DNA from: Solanum dulcamara
Taxonomy: Eukaryota > Streptophyta > Magnoliopsida > Solanales > Solanaceae
Direction of reading: 5' to 3'
Assembly (NCBI RefSeq): GCF_947179165.1
Contig: NC_077240.1
Coordinates: 58,848,501 to 58,912,500 of the forward strand
DNA: 64,000 bases
The first letter of the stretch is position 1; each line of letters opens with the position of its first letter. The translations under genes and the position numbers were made by a program. The notes beneath the pieces are model-generated. The model worked only from the letters and a program-made list of their open reading frames with translations, was not told where the DNA came from and did no database searches. This document shows, one piece after another, positions 11,368-23,185 of the stretch.

Positions 11368-12857
11368 TGTAAGACCTGGGAAGTCAGAAAGTTGGAACCA
11401 AAGAGAATCTCTCAAAATATTGATTGTCCTCAAGTTTATGAGTCACTCTATGACTTGTAACCATTCCTACAACTCGTAGGATGAGTTGTAGGCTTGTTGA
11501 TGAGTCATAACATTGAATCATAATAAAACTTCACACACAGGAAAATATACAGGTTCGCAGATCTGCAGGATGACAAGGGTCTATGACCCATAAGAATGTT
11601 GACGAGTCATAACCATGACTCATAGAAAGGAATTAGAGACCCAAAATCTCATACCTACAGGACGACTCAAAGTTGATGAGTTGTATAGGTTTTGACGACT
11701 CGTAGAGTCCAATTCATAGGACCAAAATTTGGGTTTAGTGAGGGGTAATATTATCTTTTGCCCAAGTTTGGTTCAATGTATCTAGACATCTTTTGGGCCA
11801 AGTTCAAAGGCTATAACTACCCCACCCTTCAAATTCCCCTCATAGTTTAATTCATTCTCCTAAATTCCCTAATGCAAGATCAATCAATTCTCTCAAGGTT
11901 CTCTCACACACTCAAGGTAGAGTATCAAGAGAAATCAGTTTCTTTATCAATTTCTGAGTTGATTTAATCAAGGTATGTGGGAATTTATCCAAGGTTTCTT
12001 TCTCCCATGGAGTCCCAAGGTTTCTTCAAAATATCTCTTGAGTTTCAATTAATTTCTAACCCTAGTTTTGATGAATTGCATTGGGCTATTCCAATTATGT
12101 GTTTAGTTGTTATTAATGATCATTATAGGCATAATTTTGCATTAATTGCATGATTTCAAGTTGAATTATGTATGTCCATACATGAAGCTATTTTCAATGA
12201 TGAATTACATGAATTATGATTTTGAAGTTCAATGATTTTCAAAGAAAGCTTTTATGAAAGAGTTGAGATTTATGATTGAATGATGAAAGTTATAATGATG
12301 ATCAAATATGATCCAAGAAGATATTATGGTGTGTTAAGTACAATTCTCACACAATTATGTTTAGATGGTGATAAGGACAATTCGTACTAACATTATGGAT
12401 TTTTACGAATCCCCAAGTTAATGAGCTACTACTATGATTACTTTTATGATGAAGTTAATGATGATGTTGAAATGTTTTAATGAATTCCATTAGGATATTA
12501 ACTAAGCACCAAGAGGAATTTTAGGTGGGGTTCCATCCAGTAACATAGTTAGATACCCAAGAGATCCTAGTATTAACGTAAAATCCCAAACTATATTGCC
12601 AACATAGGTCGCCTTATGGCTTAGATATTGGATCAACATATAGATCAAGATGTTAAGTTGTTCTCATGGAATCTACCTTGGAATGTAGCCTCTCTCTTTT
12701 CGATGTAGAGTTACAAACGGTTCTATGTTACAGCTCACATGGCCTTAGATGTTAGTTGAAGGTCTTATCCTACAAAAATTGTATGCTAAAGATGAAGTTT
12801 TCCTATGTCATATTCCTCATTTTCTGTCAATTGTTCATGAATATCTCACATACTTAG
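11368..12857 (+). repeat. Family T LTR, 3'-truncated, plus strand
   Basis: Starts TGTAAGACCTGGGAAGTC. U3 (11440-11710) is rich in words like CTACAACTCGTAGGATGAG. The donor-like AAGGTATGTGGG is near 11970. It is interrupted at ATACTTAG (12857) by another LTR start and its right part is not found further on. Confidence 0.75.
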
Positions 12858-13695
12858 TATAAGATTCCAGAACTAGGAAAGTCAAAAATTGAGGAACAAA
12901 AGATAAAACTCAAGAAAACTCAGCTTTTGGACATTAGATGGTCCTCAGAGATGTAATAAAGGCCGTGAAGTGGACCACAGGCCGTGAAAGGCTACCGTGG
13001 TTCCTGCCCAACCAAGTGGTTTCCTGAGTTGAGGACCATGACAGGCCACCACGACTAGTGGTGCGGTCCACATACCGTAATGGCCTCTATGGTGAACCCC
13101 TTCTAGAGGTCCTACACCACACCTTTGGATCGAGGACCATAGTGACCTCTATGGACTGTGAAGATCTCCATTGAAGAAGTCTTGAAACTTTCCTACAAAC
13201 CCCAAAAAGTTCAAGTCTATGTTTTCCACCACGGAAGACCACCATGCACCGTGGTACCCTTTATGGGCCGTGGTGGTCTCGTTGTAGGAAACCTCCTAAA
13301 ACCCCCTTATAAAATATCCTATGTCCCTTACCATGGAGGGGACCATGGATGTAGTACCCATAACGGTCCATGGTGAGGGCCCATTTTGGGTTTCGAATTC
13401 AGATTTAATGATGGAATTTTAGTCTTTTCCCTATATTTCATTAATGAATGTGGACAGTTTTTGGGACTAGATTCCTAACCATTAACTACCCTAAATTCTT
13501 CTAACCCTCCTAATCTCTCCATAAATCCCACAATCATAAAACCTTATCTCTCAAGCTTTCTCTCAAAGTGTTCTTCTCCCTCAAGAAATTCAAAGGTATT
13601 CAAGGTCAAGATTTAAATCTCTACAATTTAGGGCTCATCAAGGTAAATCTATGTGGGACTTCATCCATGGGTACCTTTCACCCATGTAATACCAA
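12858..13695 (+). repeat. Family T LTR, 3'-truncated, inserted in the previous LTR
   Basis: The start (TATAAGATTCC...GGAACAAAAGATAAAACTC) aligns with the LTR start at 57358. U3 carries many CACGGACCGTGG-like words (12960-13380). Similarity to 58140-58215 ends near 13695. Confidence 0.7.
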
Positions 13696-14000
13696 AGAGC
13701 GTAATGAGATATGGGAGGCAGGGAAAACTTAGCCCTAGGGATATTGGGCCATTTGAAATTTTGAGGACATGTATGATTGAGTTGAGTTGGATGATTGCTT
13801 GACTTTCGTGATGGAGCCAGTTGCTATTTTTTCCAAAGATGTTATATTGTTACGATTTAGAGCCATTACTTTGTTTAAGATCCATTGAATCTAACTTCTA
13901 AGATGGAGCAAGAGTAACATAAACAGTTCCCCGGCTTATTTGAGCCTTTAGGTATTTCTTGAATATACTTTCATGGATGAAAGTCCTTTTTTGTAGTGGA
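13696..14000. other. Unassigned stretch
   Basis: No gene, RNA or clear repeat boundary is supported; it lies between a broken LTR and a candidate LTR start. Confidence 0.3.
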
Positions 14001-14734
14001 TGTCGTAATGACCCTCATGGTCATTTCTGTGAAATTTACTTCTTTTCATCATTTACAGCATTCTAGTAGTGACCCAAAGTCATTTTTGACTTGCTAGAAA
14101 TAATCATTCGGTCGCCTAGTTGTTCGTGTTATTTTTATGAAAGTTTTTATTATTTAGAGCTTTTGAATCTTGAATAGTTGATTTATGTCAATACATTTCA
14201 TAAACGGCCTCAGAACTGAATTCTGATGGTTCTGCTCGCTTTTAAACATTGATTTAGTCTAGAAGGACCATTTAGGCTATTCTTGTGGCTTCTGGTCTAA
14301 TTTTGAGCGCCATTGTGGAAACTGGAAAAAATAGCATATGGGTATGAAACCTATTTTTTGTGGAGACAACCTCGAATGGAAGCTTCAACTATGATGTTGA
14401 GTCTATAATGTCAAGTTTACATTGCATATCTTATTTTACTCACGGGGTTGTGAATGAATCTGAAGCATTCCATCAGAAAGTTGGAATTGGACAAAACTAG
14501 CTGATGAAACTCATCTAGTGCAGGCCACATTTTCCCTTTGTATTCGCGGGCATGGAATGAATTTGTGCAAGCGAGGTTAACGAGTCTCCATAGAAACATT
14601 CATAAAGGCTCTCTAGAAATGTTCATAAAGGCATAGATTGTATCCTTTCACATTAGGGTGAAGGCTTTTACATTCACGGAATTCTAGATCCATAAATTCA
14701 ATCACGGATGCTTCTCCACTTCTGTAGAGGTCGG

Positions 14735-15125
14735 GCCTATGAACCTTCGCAATCTCTGGCTTGCAGCAGGGTCAATTCCATCTGGTCTTTTATTTAAAAT
14801 ATTAGATGCGATTAGATCCTTGGAAGAAACTTATGTTGGAAAATTTGAGATCTACAAAGGTTCATTTCACGATATTAAGTATGAAGTGTTCAGAAGGTTT
14901 ATGGGAACGTGTCAAGTGTTTGGGGACTTTCAGGGCACCTTCGGTAGAGGAAATTTTAGCTTTAAAGGGGTTGCAAGCCCTGTTCTCTTTAGCCTTATCT
15001 GTGAAATTATGCATAATGCTTGTTTTGGCTGTTCTGAGCCCCGAATTGTGTTCTATTTGAGGACACAAATTTTCATACCTAAATAGAACCTATTGATGGA
15101 GCCAATTCCAGAAATTCTAACACAA
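14735..15125 (+). repeat. Dispersed repeat shared with 32150-32530
   Basis: Both copies run from GGTCAATTCC(A/G)TCTGGT to a GTCAATTC/GCCAATTCC segment followed by ACACA, with interspersed identical words such as TTTAAAG and TTCTCTTTAGCCTTA. The second copy sits directly after a gypsy integrase fragment. Confidence 0.7.
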
Positions 15126-15960
15126 GTCCTATATTTCTATTTTAGACTTTAAAATTGTTCCTTCATTATTTTATATGAATTTAGTGTCTAAAATACCGTA
15201 TTGGCGATGTAATTCTATAATTTATATCATGGCAAAATTCAGAGGCATTTTGGATGAAAAAAGCTCTAGAGACGTGATTTAGAGAATCGCGATTAACCTA
15301 AAGGTAGGCACTGAATTCTCATTCCTTAGATTGAGCATGAATATGTAAATATATGTTGATTTTTTTGAATTAGGGGTGGTAATTAATTTGATCATGCTTA
15401 GTTAGCTATAATCCATGTTTTAGGCTACTTTATCAGTTTTTGGGGACTGAGATCATCCTAGCTTTGTTGTTTAATACTTACCTTGTGGTGTGTTTGATAT
15501 ATGTTTATCGGTTGATACTTAGCATGTTTGTCCTTAGTCTAGGCTTAGACTATTGATTTCCATAGACTTGCATAATTTGGGGTCGATAGGCCTTAGAATA
15601 TCTCTTTGATGTTGCTTCAGACCACTTAGCTCCATGTAGACTAATATAGCATACATGAATGTTGTATTCTAAGTCTTAGCTAGGTGATAACCCAATTCTT
15701 GAGATCTTATATCCACAATCCCCTTCTTACATCGGCTCCAATGTACTGTCTTTTTGTTTCTTAGCCGCTTATCGATTCTGGTTGTATATGGTTGGGGCTT
15801 GGAGTGATTTATTTGATGGAACTCTGTGTGGGTTCCTCCCCTTGATGATTGATTGTCCGTTGATCCAAAATCTAGCTGGTTTATCTATATTGGCGGTTAA
15901 AGTCCCTGATTCATTTGTCTGGGTTACGATTAAACTCCCTGCCCAGGATCATCCCCTTGG

Positions 15961-16160
15961 ATTGAGTCCTTGGCATATATTTTGCCTTGTTTATAGTAGT
16001 TAGAGTATCTCTCACCTTGGTTAGATTCCTTGGCATATCTTTCTCCTTAGTTAGAGTCCTTGGCATATCTTTCACCTCGGTTAGAGTCCTTGGCGTACCT
16101 TCAGCCTTTGTTAGTATCCTCTGCTTACTCATCACCTTAATTAAAGTCCTTGGCATTTGG
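15961..16160 (+). repeat. Minisatellite, 30-bp unit, about 6.7 copies
   Basis: Units start every 30 bases at 15961, 15991, 16021, 16051, 16081, 16111 and 16141, each like TTAGAGTCCTTGGCATATCT followed by TTCACCTCGG. Because 30 is a multiple of 3 the minus strand stays open and reads as ten-residue repeats of the type MPRTLTKVKD; this is a by-product and not evidence of a protein. Confidence 0.9.
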
Positions 16161-16881
16161 TTGACTCATTCCAAGTTCGTGAAAGGTTATATTAATACTA
16201 GAAGTATCCTTCGATCCTCTTCAAAATTCTTAACCCTTATGTGCATCTGGGGACATATGGAGTCCGTTTGGGTTTTACTTTAACTTGCACGTGAGTGTAC
16301 CCTCTGTGCTTATGGGTGCCCAGTTGGATTTAGTTAGTTGTGCTTTTTTTCTTTTCTATTCTAAATACACCCGTGTACATTCTTGTAAATTTTTTGTCTC
16401 TTTGAACTTTGTTGTGTTTAATTCTAGCACTTCATATTGGTACTCATATTACACTTTGCATCTGTTTTTGTCATGAAGGTTTGAGTACTAGCTATTAGCA
16501 TTGAGATCGCGTCAATAGTTGTCATATTCGATAGTGAGGGTGATCATATGGCGTCCTGGATCATACCTGTCTTTTTTTGCATATAGTTGATTAGTCTTTT
16601 GCATTTTTATACAAGTCTTTATTTTTGTTGTCCACTTTTGGGACTTGTTTTAATTTAGTATTAGCTCTGTACATGTAACTTCTATGTTCTAAGAGGGATC
16701 TTTTTGTTGTATATATAGGTGTTTGTGATTGCTTTCACCTTTCAATTATTTTTATAAATTGTTTATTCTTTTATGGTTACTACCCTTAATCCCATTACTT
16801 ATAATTTTGGGATACACGTTGACTTACCTACTAGTCGGTTATAATAGGTGTCATCATAACTCGAGAAATTGGACTGTGACA

Positions 16882-17396
16882 CATGTGTGTTTGCTTTTTA
16901 AATAAATATAAATCTTGTGTTAGAAGAGATGTCATGTCATACTTATATAGATCGGGAGAACAAAGAAAAATAAGTTTGCACATATTCATGCCCAAGTGAT
17001 GAAAAATGGTAAAATATTAAAAGTATAAAGAGGGAAAAATGTGTAGGTGGCGATCCGGTATTTCCTGAATCCTTCTGCAAGGAATTACAAAAGAAATTAT
17101 TTCAACAAAGATGTGAATTAGGAAGGATTGGTTGATGAAATATGAACTAAAAACTGAACCTTTTTGAAAAATAAATAGATGATAATAATGAGAGATTACA
17201 GAAATTAAATGTATTTAATTTAATGAAGATTTTGTAGCCATAAAGGACAAAAAATTAAAAGTTAAAAGGGCAGAAATTTAAGAAAAAAATAAAGATAATG
17301 ACAAAGAGAAATGACATAAATGGAATTTTATTTAATGCATGTTTTCTAGCCATAAAAAATAAGGATAGTGAATCAAAATTGAAAAGTTTGGCTCAC
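16882..17396 (+). other. Upstream region of the CLE gene
   Basis: AT-rich unique-looking sequence with no LTR motif. It contains an imperfect direct repeat of about 70 bases (17178-17248 and 17292-17362) that shares TTTAAT and (T/C)TAGCCATAAA and ends about 35 bases before the TATA box. Confidence 0.5.
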
Positions 17397-17404
17397 TATA
17401 TAAA
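17397..17404 (+). promoter_or_regulatory. TATA box of the CLE-like gene
   Basis: CACTATATAAAG, a canonical plant TATA box 61 bases before the ATG. Transcription would start near 17430, leaving a 5' leader of about 35 bases. Confidence 0.65.
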
Positions 17405-17464
17405 GAAGGAATCATAAAAGGAAAAACACACATAAGAAGAAAAAATATATCTTTTTTACTGAAA

Positions 17465-17722
17465 ATGAATAAATTTTATTTCTTTCTGTTTGTTGTTGTT
17501 CTTCTCCTTCTCAATGCATCAATAGAAGTTATTGCTATCAGAATTGAAAATGTTTCAATAAAATCTTTAAAAATCAAAGATATTTTTCGATCTTTAGCGT
17601 ATTTAAGAGTTTCAAGAAACTTTCAGTTATCCTTGCATGAAGTTCCTTCGGGAGCAAGTCCATCCCACAATATTTCACCTTCAAATTCCAGGATGCGCAG
17701 ACTCAGTATATTTAAATGTTAG
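17465..17722 (+). CDS. CLE-family secreted signalling peptide precursor (TDIF-like N-terminal half)
   Basis: An 85-residue single-exon precursor. Residues 1-24 form a signal peptide: a hydrophobic core FLFVVVLLLL at 7-16 and likely cleavage after A24. Residues 25-57 are a basic variable region. Residues 58-69, HEVPSGASPSHN, match the CLE dodecapeptide: V3, P4, S5, G6, P9 and N12 are kept. The first six residues equal those of TDIF (CLE41/CLE44 type), while H11-N12 follow the other CLE class and residue 7 is Ala rather than the usual Pro. Sixteen residues follow the motif, with RR at 78-79. Length and layout are normal for CLE genes, which encode apoplastic ligands of leucine-rich receptor kinases controlling meristem or vascular fate. 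The ATG context (GAAAATGAA) and the TATA box support the start. It is the only likely host gene here. A divergent or decayed CLE copy is the main alternative. Confidence 0.78.
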   Translation: MNKFYFFLFVVVLLLLNASIEVIAIRIENVSIKSLKIKDIFRSLAYLRVSRNFQLSLHEVPSGASPSHNISPSNSRMRRLSIFKC

Positions 17723-18442
17723 CTTCTGAGTGTAAAACTTCATATGATGTACTAGGTCATTCAAGTTGTTTTAATTTAGACTTTTTTTTGTATAACTGTT
17801 AATATGTAGCCTATTTTATGAATCTGAAATGAACTTGGTCGAAATGTTCTTAAAAAATAGTAGTCATGCACTTACTGTTCTCTTCTTCTTTTTTTAATTT
17901 AATTTTTATACTAGTTCTCTTCCTTTTCTTCCTTTTTTTCTTCTCTCTTTGCGGAGAATTGGTCATTCTCTTAATTTGATTCGATTCCAATTCGGCGAAA
18001 ACATTCATTTTGAAAAAAAATTCCTTTTATCTATTTTCATTTTTTATATTATATTTTTGAAAAATATCTTGTATCTCTTCAAAAATTGAGTTTAATAATC
18101 TCCAAAAAAGAAAAGTATTGGCTTTGTTTCTATTTGTATGACATAATTTAATTTAAAAATTATAATACATTTTTATAGTTATAAGATTTTAAAGATTTGT
18201 AATCTAAAGTATGTTATAATTTTTGTATTGTTACAAAATTAGGTCACTTTTTCACTCTTTTGATTAAAACATGGAAAAAGAGCTTCACATTTAACTGAGA
18301 ACTACTTTAATAAAAACAAAAGTTATGAAATACTTAAAATTCATGAAGTGCAAAAATAAAAAATAATCAATTAGATTCAAATTAGTTTCTTAAGTCAAAA
18401 CATAAAAAGAAAAGAAAAATTGAGTTTCATTTTGTGGTTTTT
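17723..18442 (+). other. 3' flank of the CLE-like gene
   Basis: Very AT-rich with T-runs and no open frame or LTR motif. Transcript end signals must lie here but none stands out. At 18443 it is interrupted by nested retroelements, and the original sequence seems to resume at 31391. Confidence 0.45.
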
Positions 18443-19123
18443 TGTCACGATCAAAATAGGGCCAAACCGCGACACGACGATCGGGATGCGAGGGACGCCA
18501 ACCATAAGTCATCTTAGGATACATCGCATACATAAAATAAAGAAATGAAAAGATAAGTGGAAGTAGCCATCAAGTGGAAAATGGGACTAAGGAAATTCAA
18601 CATAATAGACGTCCAAACCGGACTACATTATAAGTCAGCTAATCATGCCTCTAGTCTAGTAATAGCAACACGAATAAATGTCATGTCCTCAATATTTATA
18701 AAAATCTAGAGCAATCTCTAGCCACGAATAGGATCGTTATGAGTGTCGTTCACCCCTACATTATGAGACAATGTAGGTAAAATATGCGTTAGTACATTTC
18801 AATGTATGAAGTATATGAGGCATGCATGAAAAAGTAAAAGAACGTAATGAATATTCCATAAGATGCATGATCAACCATAATGAACATGAGTAAATAATTA
18901 AAGTATTTTAAGACATACGAAACTCATGGTCAATGCATATCATACAACTTCAACTTTAAACTCATAAATTAATTTCGATTTGTGTGGGATAAGACCTTTA
19001 ATCGACATCTAGAACCATGCAAGCTATTACATGGAATCTGATGACTCCTGCATTGAGACAAGATGATTACTCCTACATCAAGAAAGGGGAGGCTTCCATT
19101 CCAGGGCATACTCCCTATCAATC
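18443..19123 (-). repeat. Family T LTR, minus strand, distal part (split by the element at 19124)
   Basis: The low end TGTCACGATC is the reverse complement of the LTR terminus. It contains the conserved hairpin CCTACATT/AATGTAGG (18755-18777). The LTR continues at 30239-31390 beyond the inserted family L element. Confidence 0.8.
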
Positions 19124-22100
19124 TGTCACGACCCAACCCCGTACACATATCTATTAGCTGTGGTCACATTGAATCATAAATAAGACAATATCATGTAACA
19201 GAGCCCCACTGGGCGATAATATTTTCATAAACCTGTATCCCTTTTCATTTGTATCATAACATGATAGGGCACGCAAGCTGACAAGGCTGCCATAACATAA
19301 TCACATATATCATATATTAGGTAGACCTAGATGAATCAAACTGACATACACAACCCACATATACATGTCTGCAGACCACTAAAAATGTAAATGACAACAT
19401 ATGGTGGGACAAGGCCCCCGCCGTACCCCCGAATGGAAAAAATAATGTTATACATCAGTGGACAACATCAAAAACTAGGCCCCAATACAATGGAGCCTCT
19501 TCCAGCTGAGCTGCGTGGAATCCTAAGCTGACAGACTCCCAAAACCTGTATCTGTACCTACGGGCAAGAACGCAGCCCCCCGAGAAAGGGGGTCAGTATG
19601 ACATATGTACTGAGTACGTAAAACGTAATATAATAGAATTGGAAGCATATCTTAAGTAGAGAAGCAGGGGATAAAATATCAAATCAGAAACATGCACCAG
19701 TACTCTGCGAATCACAAAAACATGTATGCTTAAATTTTCAATATAGCCGGCCCAGTCAGGGGTCTGGTGAATCATATATGTAGTATCAGTATCAGGCCCC
19801 ATGCCATCGTCACCTTATCACAACACATCATCATAATATCAGTATCAGGCCCCTGGCCATCTCTACCTTATTAGAACATATCATCATAGTATCAGTATCA
19901 GGACCTAGGCCATCATATATATACATACGGATGCCGGCCCTCTAGCGAGGGACTCGGTGAATAATGCAGTGAATTGCACAAATCTGACAACCGACTCGGG
20001 ACTCGGAGAAGAAGTGTTACAGTATACACGAGTAGAGTAATGATAAACAAAACACAGTTTATATCATTATCTGAGACTCAATGAAGTCATCAAGTGAACC
20101 ATTACCTGGGGATTAGGGCAGAAGGTATCTAACGTATACTCTCTAACTTTTACTGAGGACTATGTAAAAAAAAGAGTTTTTGGAAATCTTAGACATATAC
20201 CAATGTGAAATATCTTATAGCAGTCCGAACATTGGTTATCTCAGAGCTTTTGTTTTTTTATAAACAAGAGCTTTGTCGAATCAATTGTTTTAAGTGCCCT
20301 CTAACTGTCACTCGGGGTTATATAAGTTAGGATCTCAGGGACCCTAGACGAATACTAAAGTAAGGCCAATTCACTTATGGGACTAGAACATTTGTTATCT
20401 AATAGTTTTAAGACTCGGAGTCTGTACATTCATACCTCTTTAACATATAGGAGTTTCCAGGGAAATAGTTTAACTATCATATAGTTCAACATTCAGTGGT
20501 AAATAAGAGATACTCTAGAATGGAATTACCTCGAAGCTCATATCACATTCAGCTTACAACTAGGACATGCCAACAGAAGAAAGAGAATGAGCTTCACTTA
20601 CCTATGATAAAATATGTCAAGAGGAAGCTTCACATACCTTGTCTGAATTATTCCTTATCCTGTTTGCCTCGCCGTCCTTTGAACCTATTCAACATGAAAG
20701 TAATATGAACATCAACCCCTTTTAACTTTCCAACACCCTAGGTTACACCTTAGTATTAATGGAATCTATTTCCTTAGTCGTTTTCCTCGACTAGTTCTGT
20801 TATTCGCTAAGGCATTGACAAAAATTGGGCAGCACCTCCCCTATAATGTGCCCTATACAAATTTCCAATTAGGTCCCTAATACCTACATCCAAACAAAAA
20901 CAACAACCTGCAGCAATTCACACCAACAATATACAACATAAACTCCAAACGACTTATTCAAAAATACGATATCACAATAGGGCGTCTAGCCTTTATTTTG
21001 TAACGCCTTTAATTATACGCAATGGGGGCTCAGTTGGCTCTGACCAGCAGAACCATAACCCACATTATGACATATTTAGTCCCTGGAACAACAAGCCACA
21101 CCCTTGCAGGAGCACCTCACAAGAGCAATACTTTATTTCGACGACAATTCAACTATAGCGACTCCAATTTCGCTTATTTCGAACGCCGAACTTTTCAAAC
21201 CTTTTACCTAAATTCCAGCAGCCCATAAGGCGTGTAATACACCCTAATTTAACATCATAAACTTCAAATTTGAGGAGAAGAACTTACCTTTCCCGAAATT
21301 GGCTAGAACTTGCCGAAATTGTGCCTCTGAACTTTCTTTATCGTGTTGTAACGTCGTGGCAGCTTGCTGTCCGATTTTTGATGCACCAAACCTTAATTTT
21401 ATACTAATAATACCTACATATCATCATATTATACTCTAAGTAATTAATTTATGGAACGAAAATGGGACTTACCCCATTTTTTTCCCCAAACCCGTAGCTC
21501 CCTCTTTGTTGTTCCTAAGGTTTTCCTTCAACTTCTCCTTATCTGTTCCAAGTTCTAAGATGAATAAATGATTCCATAATCATCCCAATATACATATATA
21601 CACCCCCACGTGTTTGAGGAATACCGTAGATAATTAATTCACGGAGAAGAAATGAAGAACTCGTCTTAAATTCTTAGAAACCATGGCTGCCCCTATCTCT
21701 TCTTCTTCCAACATTTTTTTCTCTATGTTTTGGACTGATTTTTGAGTTCAAAATGATTTAATAGTCATCCACACACATATATCCACCTTTTAATAAGGTG
21801 CCACATGGCAGCCCCTTAGGGTGAGACATGACAGCCCCCTAGAACGCCACCTAGGTTCATGCGGCCTATCACATATCACCACGTGGAAGAGGGGTCCACC
21901 CCCCCAAGCAGGCAGGTGAGTCACCTGCTTCCTTGTCACCTTCTTTCTTTAGGTGCTTGCTTGTCATCTGCTTGCTTGACTTTCATAATTTCGGAAACTA
22001 GTTTCTGCTCCCTCTCATAGGTTCGTAATCTCGTCTTATTTTAAGAGCCTATGTAACCCATGCTACACAAGATTGGTACGTACTCCAATAGCCTAAGTAT

Positions 22101-22335
22101 GTAAGACTTCCAAGTTAGTAGCTTACGTAGGTAAATCGAGTCCTACGACTCATTACTTGGCCTTCAATTCCTTCCGGATTCTTATGACTCCATTTCCAAC
22201 CTTCTCTACTATGGGGTATCACATTCTCCCTTCCTTAGAGTTGTTTGATAGTGTCGTAGCATATTCGGCTCACATGATAATGTCCAAGGAACTTATGAGA
22301 CATTCCGAGTTTTAAAAAAAAGGTGGGGTGTAACA
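19124..22335 (-). repeat. 3' LTR of the 11.1 kb family L element
   Basis: Runs on the minus strand from TGTTACACCCC (22335) to GTGACA (19124). It lacks 34 bases near its end that the 5' LTR keeps (about 27026-27059), with GTA at both edges of the missing piece. The frame at 20496-20708 is paralleled at 28400-28612 only because both lie in LTRs. Confidence 0.93.
19782..19920 (-). repeat. Tandem repeat, 53-bp unit, three copies
   Basis: The word TATCAGTATCAGG recurs at 19784, 19837 and 19890. The same array, more decayed, is at 27685-27822 in the other LTR. Position in the LTR and the ATCATCATA/GGCC composition correspond to the 49-bp array of the LARD-like copy. Confidence 0.85.
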
Positions 22336-22348
22336 TCCTTCCCCCCAT
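22336..22348 (-). promoter_or_regulatory. Polypurine tract of the 11.1 kb family L element
   Basis: The plus strand reads TCCTTCCCCCCAT after the LTR end at 22335; on the minus strand this is the purine tract ATGGGGGGAAGGA before TGTTACACCCC. Confidence 0.88.
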
Positions 22349-22601
22349 TAGAACATTCGTCCTCGAATGTTAGATAAAACTTCTCTTAGCACCTTATACA
22401 AATCGTAGGGAGATTCTTTGCTGTTTTCTTAACCCATACTCCCATACCAGTACTTCATATACATGTTTCAGGAATCGGGGTTACCTGTAAATATCGATTA
22501 CTGGTGCAAATACTTGTATTTTATGTTCTCTTCAGTTCCCCAATCATTCTCTTTCTGGTTTTGATTTTCCATCGTATCTTGATGGAAGGCACATCTTTAG
22601 T

Positions 22602-22874
22602 CTACAATCTTCTAGTTTGCCGATCTAAGATGGCGATAGGTTTTTTTCCCTTACAGGATTCCATCTCCTGTACCTCATCTATAGAATATACCTTGGGTGT
22701 CTCGTCAGTTTCTTTGCGAAGCATTCCTATCTGATGGACTGGGCGTATAGTTTCCAAATGAGGTGGTAAGCTCAACTTACCATCCACGTTGCCTACCTTA
22801 TGAGTAACTTGATACAGCCTAATATATTTTGGGTCAAGTTTCCTTTTCTGGGGGATTCCGTTATGAACATCCAA
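22602..22874 (-). pseudogene. C-terminal part of gypsy polyprotein (integrase C-terminal region)
   Basis: A 90-codon minus-strand open stretch that includes YIRLYQVTHKVGNVDGKLSL, an IRPVHQIGMLRKE segment and ends AILDRQTRRL. These match the post-catalytic region of plant Ty3 integrases: the GPY-like segment with Y-V/G-V-A-Y, the VHPVFHVSMLRK motif and the ILDRQVRRLR motif. It is diverged, lacks the chromodomain tail in frame, and is preceded by further decayed pol. It lies 250 bases before the purine tract, the right place for the end of pol. Confidence 0.75.
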
Positions 22875-22984
22875 TCATCAATTTGAACTTTGAATGGTGA
22901 TATTGATTATCTATACATCACTTCGGCCGACTCTGGGTTGTTAGTCAATAGTTTGTTTAATCCTGTTTGGCCTACCAACTTAGT

Positions 22985-23185
22985 CTTTTTCCCCAACAGG
23001 GGGACTTATACACTTTGCCTTACAACATCTTGTAGGGGGTTATCTGAATATTAGAATGGTAGCCCTTCTCGTAGGCAAATTCAATAAGTGGTGGGCGATC
23101 GTCTCAGTTACTCTTAAAGCCAACCATATTAGTCTGCAATATATCTTCTAACGTCTAATAGTATGCTCAGTCTATTCAGCAGCTC
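22985..23185 (-). pseudogene. Integrase core fragment of the 11.1 kb element
   Basis: On the minus strand, pieces TLEDILQTNM, DDRPPLIEFAYEKGYHSN and IQITPYKML can be read with stops between. They correspond to the segment with the catalytic Glu (TLED) and the LPLIEFAYNNSYHSSIQ region of plant gypsy integrases. The first two Asp of the DDE triad were not identified. Confidence 0.65.

Larger units (their letters stand above)
14001..16881 (+). repeat. Candidate solo LTR of an unidentified family
   Basis: It begins TGTCGTAATGACCCTCATGG and ends ACTGTGACA, the TG...CA form and style of a gypsy LTR. No primer site follows and no matching 5-bp flanks were found (GTGGA versus CATGT), so the limits are tentative. 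A 390-bp part (14735-15125) recurs at 32150-32530, which shows that at least that part is repetitive. The frames at 14739-15086 have a different reading state in the second copy and are not treated as genes. Confidence 0.35.

Noticed and set aside
11128..11479. Overlapping sense and antisense frames of about 100 codons
   Set aside because: They fall across the junction of a minus LTR and a plus LTR and are not shared by other copies.
13984..14030. Target duplication for the candidate LTR at 14001-16881
   Set aside because: Flanks GTGGA and CATGT do not match, so the limits remain tentative.
14739..15086. 115-codon frame as a gene
   Set aside because: The homologous repeat at 32150-32530 is not open in this frame and has indels not in multiples of three.
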